Assembly (NCBI GenBank): GCA_935421135.1
Contig: OW285187.1
Coordinates: forward strand, 27,776,429 to 27,840,428
Length of the DNA stretch: 64,000 bases
Source: Bugulina stolonifera
Lineage: Eukaryota; Bryozoa; Gymnolaemata; Cheilostomatida; Bugulidae
Direction: 5' to 3'
Position 1 is the stretch's first letter, and the number at the start of each line of letters is the position of its first letter. Below, piece by piece: positions 46,421 through 59,700 of this stretch. The position numbers and the translations under genes were made by a program. The notes below the pieces were generated by a model. The model did no database searches. It was given only the letters and a program-made list of their open reading frames with translations, and was not told where the DNA came from.

Positions 46421-46610
46421 CTGCCGCGGCCTAGTGGTAAGGGCTCTGGACTTTCATGTGGGAGTCCCAGGTTCGATTCCCATAAGGGTCATTGGTGGTG
46501 TTAGGAAGGGCATCCAACCTTATAATGTTCCTGTGCTACTTCAGTAACTTGGCCATTGGTGAAGTGCCTTCTCCACCCCAAATTAGAAAAAATGCTAGAT
46601 CTCTTTAGAT
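46421..46610 (+). mobile_element. tRNA-derived SINE
   Basis: The head is tRNA-like: a GGCCTAGTGGTAAGG A-box region at 46429 and a perfect B box GGTTCGATTCC at 46470-46480. The body includes TGTTAGGAAGGGCATCCAAC, then a T/A-rich tail. An A/B box pair in an element of about 190 bp with this layout is typical of a pol III SINE. The same head and TGTTAGGAAG word occur in the inverted copy at 46640-47095. Confidence 0.75.
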
Positions 46611-46639
46611 CTTTGCTTTCTTACCTGGGATTAATAGCG

Positions 46640-47095
46640 GGAAGTGAAATTGGTAAGTATTTATTCTTCCTAACACACAGTGGTCAAAGTCTAAGAAAAG
46701 AGGTGGGGGGTCTCTAATATAGCAGCCATAATCACTTGAGGACTCGAAGCGCCCGAAACGGCGCGTGCAGCGCACTGGCGGGGAGGTGCGCCTAAGCGCC
46801 CTCCCGGAAATTGGAAATTTTATCAAAATTAGACACCGAAATGGTGCAAGATCCAAGAACTTCAGGTTAAAATATGGTCCAAGACCTCAACGTAAAATAT
46901 GGTCCAGTTAGTATTATTATTATAATAGTAATCTGTAGGGTGGTGTATCAGCCTGAGGGACCTCCTGAAATTTATGGTGGGGAACTGCGTCCCCCCACGA
47001 CCCCCCCAACTTTGACCACTGCTAACACACCAAGGAATTGAACCTAAATCTTCCACATCAATAAGTTGTAAACTGTAATCACTAGGCCACGGCTA
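46640..47095 (-). mobile_element. Second tRNA-derived SINE, split by a hAT MITE
   Basis: Minus strand from 47095: GCCGTGGCCTAGTGATTACAG (A-box region), then GGTTCAATTCC at 47044-47034 (B box), then TTGGTGTGTTAG, interrupted by the hAT MITE at 46678-47021. It resumes as TGTGTTAGGAAGAATAAATA. The insertion duplicated CTAACACA of the SINE. Same family as 46421-46610. Confidence 0.7.
46678..47021. mobile_element. hAT-type MITE, 344 bp
   Basis: Ends CAGTGGTCAAAGT...ACTTTGACCACTG form a 13-bp inverted repeat. CTAACACA flanks it at 46670-46677 and 47022-47029, an exact 8-bp target duplication, the hAT hallmark. The interior has no transposase. It sits inside the minus-strand SINE, so it is younger than that SINE. 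Confidence 0.9.
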
Positions 47096-47768
47096 TGCCA
47101 AACTAAATTTTCCTGGAATCTGTAAACTCTGTTTGATATGAAAAATATACTATAAATGATGGAGATAATAAAGCTTTCAAGCTGGTGGTCATGTAGGGTT
47201 TTCACCACTTAGCATTTCATAATACCTATTTTCAATCAGTCAGAGAAGCTAACACGAAACTCAGCTACATGGAAAAGAAACCACATAGGCCTACATGGGT
47301 CCTCTTCTCCTGTTGACTTCTGTTAGAAAATCATGGAAAGACGCACAATTTAAAATTTCGTATCATAGGGACCACAATTCGACTACAGATTTTTCTGCAG
47401 TTTTATGTTGCGTTATGCCTTACGTTAGAAATGCTCACAATTTGCTTTAGTTCTCATAGGTACATGCTAAGAGGGTAGATTAGATAGCTTTGTATATAAC
47501 TTAAATATCCTCCTTATCATGGTTCAAATTGAATGTAGAATTATTTTAATACTGAAGAGCATTGAGGATTGTCATCCATCGAGTGATTCAGATAACATCA
47601 AGTTACATTACTAATCTAATTCAGTTAATTTGAATAGTTGTTTCTCACGCATTTCATCCTAAGCAACGGATTTTTCTTTCTTTTGGTTTAATTTGCACGA
47701 CATCCATATCACTAATTTCTTATTGATTTTAAGTTAACCCCAACTAATGGTTACACCAGAGCCATACA

Positions 47769-50700
47769 ATGGAGGAACTCATAGAATTCATTCGTTCAGA
47801 GAATGACCTCCTAGATCGACAGATGGAAGAGAGGAGGGAGAGGTGGCATGTGTTCTGGCATGGATTCAACTCTTATGTTTCAACAGTTCACATTAACAGT
47901 CGACCTATCCTTGCTCCAGTGGTTTGTTGTTCCTTTCATATACATTGTATTGTGTACCTTATTACTGCAAATGCATATATGGGCAACATTTCCTGTATAA
48001 GCATTAGCTAGGCCTACTAGGTGGACTAAAGCAATAATGCATCCACAAGCTTTTTCTGTATTTTACATGGAACCAGTATTTCAAATTTAATTTAAGAGAA
48101 CTGGTCATGCAACAATGCAAATTGTGTAGAATGGAGTATACAGTTCGGTTGAAAATTTGAATTGATTCAAATTTCTCAGACCAAAATTCGCTACTATAAC
48201 TAATCCCTGAGCAGTCCTAATTTTTATCCATCAACATTCTGGTAGTTGTCTTCTCACTAAAATGATCTGCTAGGGGAGAATAACTCCTGGAGGTTTGCTC
48301 GTTTTAGTTGTTAAAAGTTGCATTGCATAAAGTTATTTGAACAATTAATATCTCAAGTAGTATGACATTGCTGGAAATACTTTCTTTGCTATTAAACTAC
48401 CACATTTGTTTGTAATTTCCTCACAAAAGCACCTAATGGTCTACTCACTTTGTGAATACATCAAAATATTAATCTCCTAGAGCAGATGGAGCATACTTAT
48501 TCATCTTTAGAGCAAATAATTTGTACAGCATTCTTTTAATTGGCATTAATAAATTATTATATAATTTAAAGAATAGAACAGATGGGCTACTCAAGACAAT
48601 TATATAATGTAATAAAATGTAATGCTCATGGCACAGGATTATATCGTTTATATTGATTGGTGCAAGTAATTCTCAGACAGCTGCATCAAAAATGAGTTGA
48701 AGATTATGCTGAGAAATTTATCCATCTGCAATTGTAAATTAAAATTTAAAAATAATACTGTTTGCACTTATCGGTTTAAATGTGCAAATAAACACTTTTG
48801 GACAACCTGGCTTCCTTTTTCATGGTTACAACCAGTAACTATTTAATTAGTCATACTTCAGTCCTCTTTGCCTGTAGTAATAAATTGTCACATTTTACAC
48901 CTGTGTGTAATATAGTAGTATGTATACTATTAACCATTAATACTGGAGGTATGTGTATAGTGTAGTATAGAATAGGTAGTAACCAACTTTTGTTATGGGT
49001 CTTGAATTCTTGAATTCTGATTCGTTAAGCTGGTTGTTTATTTTGTTGGAGCTCTGCCAAGGGTTCTTTTGTCGCGTGATGTTTCACGATATTCTATAGC
49101 TAATGTAATACTACTTAGGCAGCACCTGCCCAGCTTGTAGTAATCTTTTGTGTACTGTAAGTACAACTTGACAACACTAAGTGCTGTATTAAAACTGTGC
49201 GTTATCGTTATCATCGTTTACTCTTCATTAGAATAGCGTACCTCTAGCCAGTATGTGTGCTATAACTCCAACTCTTCCGTACTAATTAACTTTGGATATA
49301 TTTAGACCAGGTAGGTCATGTAGTCTTTGGTTAAATAGTTCTGTGGAGATTGTGTAATGAACTGGTATATATGGATTTTATTAAACTTTATTTTGAAGAA
49401 GTTCACATTCTAGTACGTGATAAAATCTGCTCAGAGATTATCTTAAATTAAATTAAATTTTTTAAAGCTTTGATTCATCAGAACTACTCACTTATTATGC
49501 AATAAATTATATTATATATATTATATTATATTATGGGGAGTGATTAGTCTACATTGAGTATTAATCTCATATTTTTCAAAAGTTGTAGAACCTACGGATT
49601 GATAATTTTTTACAAAATATATTTTTATTTTGTACATTAAAAAAATGAACACTTTGTTCTATTTACTACCACCTGAACTTGAAGTAATCTGTGGTTTCAT
49701 TAGACATTATTTTTGGTTTAGGCTACTTAACAGCATAGGCTACAATCACTGCCAAAGTATCAGCAAGATTTTAGTAGTTTATTTACCTATATTTTATTCC
49801 CTCAGTTATCTGTTAGTTAGATTGTTAACAAAATAATTTACCCGCGCCTGCTAATCTCTATTTTTATCCATATAGAAGTATTTACATGTACATGACTATT
49901 GGTATTTTGATAATGGTGCAATATTTCCATGCATGTTCAATGATTCACCCCTTGGATTCTATACAAGTATTGAGGCAGATTGACTTGTGGAAAAATATTA
50001 TCAAATATCATGTCATCAAATTCTGTATTTGGTTCAAACACCTAGCTTTACTATTTGTTATGGGGGGGGGGGGGGGGGTGATGTACTGGGGTAGTGGCCC
50101 CATTTAAGTGCTGACTGGCCACATGCCAACCTCTTGGCTTCCTAGCAACTGGACTAGCTTTACACGCTGTACCTCATGCCACCTTTACTATTTTATGTTT
50201 ACTCATTCAATCAAGTAATTCATTTCATGTGTTTAAATGTCTAACTATTTAGTAGAGAAAATTACCTCACCTACTACTTTACATAGTATTCATTGACTTC
50301 GAATTGATTGTTTCATTATGTAAACTTGAAGAATAGTTGGAATATTCTATATAATATATATTGTGTATTAATAGGATATTATGAATATGCTTCATGTGGA
50401 CTAGTCCATGGCCTAATTATCACATAGTGCATACTACATGTACATAAAAATCCTATTTATTTTTTACTCTCAGAAATTTTCTTCAAGTATTATTTGCCCC
50501 TAGCGTTGAAATTTGAGAAACAAAGTAATAAATAAACTCAAAAATCACATTAATAAAATTTTATTAGCTCTCATTGGTTCAAATGCTGGAATGAAAAAAA
50601 CAACGCGTGACGTCATATGTATTGTTTTTCACTTTCCATAATGTTGAAAAGAGGGAATTCGTGGAATTAATGACCTTGTAGGTTTTGTATGTATGCATTG

Positions 50701-53700
50701 GATAATTTCAATTTTCATCTGTTGGGTGTTGTTATCTAACATATAAAATCATGCATATACAACACATACACAGTAAACAGCATGTGAACTATATTCCCAG
50801 GATACAATAAAAATATTATGATATAACACCATAAGACTATTGATTAGGGTTCTGTCATCAGCTACAGCAATGTTGTCACACATACATTAAGGATCAATAC
50901 AAGAGTATAGACATGTTTGTTTATACCTTTCTCTTGGATTTTATATTTAATTACGTTTAGCAACAATTTCTTTAGTAATTATTTACTTGAAGGATTTTAG
51001 GTTTGTGTGTGTTTCCAGTATGCAATTATAGTCTATATGTGAATGTACCGGATTAGACAAGATTCTGGTGGCTTCATAACAGAAAGTGTGTTATAAACAG
51101 ACATATTACTTAGAAAACCTATATAATTAACAGAATACATTATGTACAATATACAATTAACAAAATGCATAATAACGTAATTAACTAATTACTACCTTTG
51201 TTTGCTCAACATGCTACCACAGCTCACTGTTCATGCTTAAATTAAAGTTGAGTTGTAAGACTTACTATATTCTTTGGTCTGTCTTTACCGCAAAGCTTGT
51301 ATTGTCTGAAGTAAACATATTTGTCATGGAAAGTGTAATTGTGGTAAAGTTGTACTTCAAGTTGCTATCATTTGTCGTCTATAAAAATATACAATAATAT
51401 TATAATTTATTAACCTCTCCATTTTGATCCTCTTATAGATGACTGTGGAGAAGCGGCAGGAAATGCAGGTGTACAGGAAGCAAGCCTGTATCACAGAAGT
51501 CAAAATAAAAACTAGAAGTCGAGAGAAAGAGTTTTTGAGCAGAGTCGAGAGGTCTCTGGAGGAAATACAGGTGACTTAAGATATTATTGTGGAATTTTTA
51601 TTAGTCACGTACACGTCTTCGTAAGATGCTGACAATATTTGTATACAATGACATTATTTAGCTCGTGTTTTTCTTCTTTTGAAAAATTTTTTATACCATT
51701 CATTGAGCACACAAAAGTTGAAAGAATGAGTTTGACTGTAAATCTCTCTGCTAGGTAACATTTGGCATAAATATCATGTACATTGGCATAGATATGGCTA
51801 TTAGTTTTGAACCAGTTGCACGATGCCGTATGTATTTTCCCCGGACTTAAATATTTGTACTCTTGCAGCGGGAGACAAGTGAGAAGGAGATGTCATTGGC
51901 TGCAAGAGAACACGAATCCTACTACCCTACTCATGATACCTTTGAGCAGACGAACAACAATGCAGCAGACACCGATTCAAGTTTACCAGGGGAGATAATT
52001 CACATAAAACCTTCACCTCCTGGTAAATCATCTTCCTTGTTTTACTAAAAGATCTATAACCAGTCAATGGATTGATATACATGTACAGTATATACAGATG
52101 AATTTTGTTCACTCTTGCTTGCAGCAAGTAACTTTTTAAATTTTCTACTAAACATTTGTTTTATGAATTTTAAGGGAGTTCTATATAAACTTTGCCAGTA
52201 GTTGCGTACAGTATATCATTGTAGTAGTTGACTGTGTGTATGTTAGTCCAGTAGTTACATGTATAATTAGTATGAGGATATATAATGTAGCAGTGTACCA
52301 TTGTCAGTGAATATCATATTATCTTACTGTTGCTATGGAATAATTAAGTATGCTGAGATTTCATTTCAATCAAAGTGGCTATTATTTTCCTGAAACTATA
52401 GTATAAGGGAGAGTGAGTGACCTACTGGATCGAGATTATTATCGGTAAAATCTGCTGCACATAATATCCTAGTAATTGTACTGTTGTTACACCTTGGCAC
52501 TGTACCAAATGTGTAATATGTTGATTCTATTATGTATATAATGTATGTACCTTGTGGCACTATTCTGCAGTCTGTAATTCAGAGTACTACATGTAGTGGC
52601 AGCAGCAGCAGCGTCAACAATACTACTGTTTATTCAAATAGCTGCCACAGTGGGATTTACACCAAACATAGCTTGCAGGTTTCTTCAGTTTTTATTTCAA
52701 ATATGATAGTCAATGGGTTCGTTACAGATGGTAACGGAATGAAGGTAAGAGCTAGACGTCACCAACCAGAGCAGTTGACAAGAAAGGACTCCGACTCGGT
52801 GCATACTTCTGATAGCGATGACGCTAAGAATCTGTTTGTAGTCACAGTTCCTAAGATACACAGGAGACGGAGGGAGTCGGGTGGTTCTACTGGGAGTGAA
52901 GCGTCTCGACCAGCTAGTCGACAGAGAACTATGTCTAACAGTTCCATAAACAGTGAGCCGGCTGTTAGGGTGCAAAGGCCACATGATATGTCGTCATCAG
53001 AACAACAGCAGACTGGTAAAGCCCCCGTTAGGAGAACAGGCTCAGATGGGAATTGTAGGCTAAGACGTAGTGGCTCTGAGAGAAGTCTGAAGAGAAGCGG
53101 TTCTGATAAGGCTCTTAGAAGAACCGGGTCTGGTGACATACCAACAGGTACACAAATATCTTATATGAAATAATATATTGTATTATATTATACTACTTTA
53201 TGTAATATTGTACCATGTAGATTGCTACATGTATATTATATTAGGCTATGATATACAATGTATATCAAAAAGGTTAGAACTGTTATGATATAGCGTATGT
53301 TGTATAAAAATGTCTTTAATGACACACGATTTTCATTGGGTTATTTGCTGCAAGGAAGTCTTCTGATCAATTTCACTCGTATAATGTCGTATTAGGATAA
53401 AGTGATCTATTGCCATGGTTGCATACTGTTTCCAATGCACTCGTTTGAGTTTCAGCTGTAATACCTTGTTGAGATTTTATTTTATATATTATAATGATTA
53501 TATCACAATGGTCCTATCATTTGCTTGCAGCTATAATGTCAGATTCGACTCCGAGAATGCACAGACGGGTATTATCAGGGGACATGTCTTCATTACACAC
53601 TAACAAGCAGTCAGCTATTAATAAACTAACTCGTAGTTATGATATGTCAATTAGAAGCTTAATGTCTGAAGAGCTCAGTGTGAGGGCACCAACCTCTCAC

Positions 53701-56700
53701 CCACCTACAGATCATTCTAAAGATATTAGTGGTAATGAGCTTGTAGTCGAACCAATGCCCCCTAGTCACACCCTTCTCTTGTCTCCGAAATACGCTGCCA
53801 AGGACAGTACAGCATCAGCTACCGCAGTTAAACTGCTCTCTCGTGCTACTTCACAACCTCTAAAGAAACAGACGTCACCTAACAAGGAGGCAGGGCCTCC
53901 TCAACCATTGAAAGGCATACATACATTGCCCCCGTCACTGCCCGTGAGCCGGGAGAACACATTTGACTCTTTGCCCCAGAAGTCACCGACGCTTTCTGAT
54001 GGAGGTGAGGGGAAGGACAGTAAGTCTTCCAGGAGATCTTCTGTAGTCACAGCTGACTTCTTAGAAGTCAATTCAGTCAATGAACTCCACAAGAAGACCG
54101 AAGTGAATTCATCAAAGGGAGATCTAACGACTAGTGCTGGCGGGTCCCATCAAATGACAGCCATTTTGAATAAATCGGAAGCAACTGGTAACATAGAATT
54201 GCCTCAGTCACCATTAGTGAACCCTCCCGCTACCCAGCAGTCGTCTGCTGGTACCACAGACCACAACTCCAACTCAAGTGAGTGAATATAACTGTATAAA
54301 GAATGAACCTGTTTGCTAAGATGAATGGTTTTATTGCATAGTGACATGTCATACATTTATATAATACAATGTGTTTCAGAACATGTGGAGAAACCAGAAG
54401 CCACAGAGTCTAGTTCCCAGACAGTTGTGGAGGAGGAGATACCAGGTGATTGTCATAGAGCACATAGTGATATACCTGCAGATAACAATGCATTGGTGCA
54501 TGCTGGCAAAACTCCATTGCTTAGTTCTGTAAAACTCAGTGATTTACATAACTACGATGAAGGAGGCATGGGTGAACCTGCCGCTAAAACTGCCACACCA
54601 GATGTATGGAACGTAGGCTATGGTGACGTCAGTGCTAGTCCAGGTTAGTATAAGAGCTCGAGTTCCCATCATATTGCACTTCAGTACTTTGAGTATTTAA
54701 AGTTTTAATTATATTTTCCTGTTTAACAAGATCTTTTGATGTGTCACAAATTTTTAAGTGCTGAACAAAATCTAGATATGCTGATGTCAGTGAATTATGC
54801 AGACAGATTGAATTGTTGGTTTTACATGCTGGCGGCCATTAAGTGGATGTAATGTTAAACCTTACAAAGTCTAACAACATTGAATTTAGTGTTGATATAA
54901 AACAACTCACCACGTAAATTATAGGTAAATGATTGCTTCAAGTAAATACTTGACTTCTTTAATCCATTCGTTATGGGAATATATAGCGTTTATTTGTATA
55001 TACCAGTGGTCGATAGCCTATTATTGATAGAGTAAATCCCTTTGGCGGTGTGCATGTACATGCCCATCTGGTTTTACTTGTATTTCTATTAATAATTAAC
55101 GTGTAAATCAACTTTTAACGTTTTTCTCATAATAGCCTAGTAGTACATTATCAATTTCACGTCTTAGCCAATGAGGTGATACGATTCCCAGGCACTGAAA
55201 TAGCTCAGACGTGCTTTTGTTGGAGTGAAATTCTGTGCCGATATATAATCTCTTCGCTAGGCCCAAATGTTCTTGCCTGGGGTTGAAAAGTCACCTGAAC
55301 TGAGAAATCAAGAGATTGCTGTTGCTCATAAGTTATATAACTGATTGCAGTCCCTGGAATTAAATGTAATCATGTTTTTGATTTGGGGAGATAGTATCAC
55401 GTTCGCCAACTTTTTTTATATCCATATTCCATTCCGTTGAAATCTTAGTCTATTCTATTAAAGGTTATCTTCACCTACCGGATAAACTCACACCAGCTCC
55501 AGAGAATCTGACACAGCAATGGCTAGTAGACAAGATCTCACAGTTACACTGCAGTGGAGAAGTGAACATTGAGGACTGGCTACAGAATGCCCCCGACAGG
55601 TAAACATTACCACTGTACAACCTATTGTTATATACGCTGGGAGCACAGAGGGTCATTTTCTGTAGTTTGAAATAAAAAGATTTTAGTAACTGCCGCTAAA
55701 TTATAATTATTTTGATTAAAATTGATCATTAGTTGAATATTATTTTATTTTCCAATTAATTTAGTAAAATAGAAGCTAGAATTATGTACATGTTGTTATA
55801 CATGTATTCTAGCGGGTGTTTTCTTTTTTGTCATTTGGATGGTCAATACAGACTTTCACTTTAGTAATAGATATATACACGCATATGGTAACAGTATACA
55901 GTGTTGGTAGGGATGACAATGATAATACTGTATTACTGTGAGTGTAGGCAGGGTATATCTGCTGATTCCATCTGTGTGTGTATGTTTGGTTTCTACTAAC
56001 ACATGAATCAACCTTAGACACCAGTAATGATATCAATAGTCAATGATCATAGCTTAGCCTGAGCACAACGCTTTAGATAGGGGGTGTTGTCAAGCAACCC
56101 TAGTAAACAATGAACTCCCAAGTCTAAATAGCTGCCGATTGTTGTGTTATAATATTATATAGTATGACAGCGCATGCCGTACTAAGGTCACCCTATACAA
56201 CATTTATAAAGAATGGTTTGAGTAATATTTTTGCTGTATTGTTTATTTGTTGACGTTGTGTTATTAATATCTTAACTGATATAATTATATATTATAATCA
56301 TGTAATAATATATAAATAGTGCTATACTGTAGTTAGTTCTGTGAGTGAGTTTGATTGAATGTAGAAGGCATAAACTCTAGAAATGGTTATTATGACTAGC
56401 ATCATGCTAGAGTAAGTATTTTATTTCATACTTCATAAAATCATTTATCTGTTAGTATACTAATACTAATTCTGCATGTAGAGCTATTGAGAATAATTTA
56501 CCGTTAATATACTGTACTTAATTTATTTGCCAAGCTAAAGGTACAGATTATGTACAAGATTTAAACGAATATGACGATACGTTGTTTTTTAGAGGTTATG
56601 GTTTCATATTTACTCTTGATACTGTATTTTGGTGATAGCCTGCGACCTATATAGATTCTGTGTACACAAAAACTTTATAATAAACAATAATGTGTACACA

Positions 56701-59700
56701 AAAGTTAAAGCTCTGAAAGCAAACAAACAGTTTTCCTAACAGCAATAATTGCTTGATAAAGTAGATTAGTGTTAAATTGTAAACTATTAGACACCAACCC
56801 TGGGGATGCCTTTTAAATGCTTGTCAACAATGCTACGTGTGATGCTAAAGTAGCAATGCTAAGTGTGATGTTAGGGTTACAATACTAAGCTAGGTGTTGG
56901 AGTAGCAACTGTAGACCTACGTACATGTATAATACCACTGTATACGATATAATATATGTTTATGGCAGTGACCCCATCCATATGTGGTGTTAAAGTGGCA
57001 ATACTATGTGTGATGTTGGAATGGTAATGCTATGTGCGGTACTGAAGCAGCGATGCTAGGTGTATCTCTCAGGTGATTACATTGACACTTGGCTGATTAA
57101 ACTCCTTGAGTTGGCAGACGACGCTTCTTCAAGTAGAAGATGTTTCTAATTATTATATGAATGAATAGGAAATACCTTTCACAGACAAGAGAATACCATT
57201 AGAAATATTAGAAATATTATTCAGTATAGCTATTTTACTCTGTGAAACTTTTAGGTTGGGAAAAATTAATTTACTTTTCGTAAGATGTAGTATATATCCA
57301 TGCAGAATAAATAATGTTATTGATTGTATTATAAAACTCTGAAAAATTAATAATAATATTATATACTTTTAATTATGTGTAATTTTATCAGCTGGTAGAA
57401 AAAATATTTTTAAATTCTGAGGAGCTGGGCGTAGTATAATGCTGTTATAGTGAAATGCTACCATTTTAGCTCTATATTATGCTTAGCCGATATTCACACG
57501 TATATATTCAGGGCATGTAGTTATAATTTGTCTAATTTCTCTACCAGTAGTCCAAGCCTTTTGATTTTAATAATGTTTAGATAAAAGGTTATTTAAAGTT
57601 ACCCCATGCTGGTACACACTATATATTTCATGCAAAAGTAAAGTAAATATTTGTTCTTGCGACACCATTTAGTGAAAAATTAGCTTATCATGTTACGCTG
57701 CCAATCAGAAAGAAAAAGGTGATAAATTCCCAGCTTATATTATTCGTTCTTATATTACAGTAAATACTACCTCTTATAGAACAGTTACAGGTTTCAAATA
57801 AATGATTGAGTCTGTCACGCTCTCTGTTTTGTTATCCTAACTTGATATATCAATTTGATGACACTTAAAAGTTGATATTTTAAAAATATGTTGTAAAAGA
57901 AAGTAAATAATATTGTGCTGTATCGACTTGACTAGTACAACATTTATTAGCTTGTTTGACACTATTCATATCAAGTAGCTATTTCATTACATTTCTCCAC
58001 TCCACACATCTGTACTTGGTGTACCATTCGCCTTCTCTCTAAAAGTAAAATAATACCAACTGTTACCCAAAATTTAAATACTTGATATTTTGTTCAAGCT
58101 GTACCTCTCTTCAGGCTGTTTGCACGACACCAAAGCTAGGTATTTGAAATTGGAGCATGACGTCTGATTGGTTAGTATACAAGTCATGCATAGTATTGAC
58201 ATTTAGCAATTTAACTCTTTATGTTTAGCGTAAAACAGAAGCTGAATAAGCTGTTACCAGATGTGAACAGAAATGAGGTTGGTGGTGCAGATCAAGATGT
58301 GGGCGTGTCAATCGATGATACTCTAAGAAGTACAACTCCCCTACCTGAAGAAAGTGAACCAATCACAGAGAGTCTAGAAGAGCAGACGTCGCCTTCGCAG
58401 ACGACACCGACTCGAACTCCCTTTCTCAGGAGCAACTCTTATACATTAGACCAACCATCCGAGGCACTGCTATCTGCTGACAAGGTATAATCTATGTCAT
58501 TTATTATCCACTAGCAAATGTAATCTGTAGAACATAATGTACTGCAGACTGGGGGATAGTGATAACATTATCGAGCCTATTTATAGAATAGGTTGCAAAG
58601 GCAGCTGTGTTGAACAGCATCAGCAGCAGCAATAGTGCCTTGTCATAAACTGTTGTCTCTACTACTTTGCAATATCCTATGTCAATATTCACTTTCTGTT
58701 GGTGAATAATTAATTGGTAAGATTAATTGCAATTGGAGATTATTTTAATATTTATTCTTTTAAATTCACTATTCATGAAGACTAGACATTATATAATATA
58801 TATACGTGTTATGAATACAGGATCCAGGTGGGCACTGTCTGAAAGGTGAATACATGTAATAAATATGTACATATCAAACCATACTGCGCTGAATGGTCAC
58901 CGAACTGGTGTTGAATATGGAGTGGAGCCAATTGAAACATTTCTTTTCAATGTTGAAGTTGACCGACTTCCTTCAGTCTATCAACATTATGCTGACTGTT
59001 TACTATGCAATATTTACTCTCAAAGGACACAGCTGTAATATGTAATGCATTATATTGTTAAATACAAATCTTCCTGTAGGCAAATCGTGTCAAGACATCT
59101 TCCAAGTTCTTTCCTTCACCAGACAGATCTGATAGTTTACCAATTACCCATAACCGGGTAGAGGGTAAGACTAGCCACCCGTCAAACAGCTCAACCTCTA
59201 GTCCCAGATCACCAGCTAGTGTACCTTTGACCTCTACATCAACTCAGCCAATATCTGTCTACACTGACATGCACTCTTCTAATACGACAGGTATCTATGA
59301 GTTTTCCTGAGTTTTAGTTCGTCCAACTGAACTGGCTAAAAATATTCCCAATTCTACCATATATTCATTCTCAACTTGGATCAACAAACATTCTATAAAA
59401 TTTTTGGTTTAGTCTTCCAAATGCCCTACAATCCATCTGAAATGCTTTTTTATCCCTTTTTAGATAGCATTATTAATTTTTAGTTTATATCTCTACACGT
59501 ACTAAAATACAACATATTATACTATCCATAGATTGCTCAAGTCATTCACCCAGTGCTATTGAAAGGAACAAAGCAGTACCTAGCAAGTCATATGTAGTAA
59601 CTGAGCCGTCTGCAGCCCTTCTAGACTCCCTCAATGAATCACAAAAGTCAGCATTAGAGTCAGCTGTCAACTCTGCAATTACAGACAAATCCTTGAATGA

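Noticed and set aside
58822..58846. 25-base microexon (GATCCAGGTGGGCACTG...) in CCP110
   Set aside because: It has splice-like borders, but including it breaks the phase that otherwise runs straight from exon 8 to exon 9.
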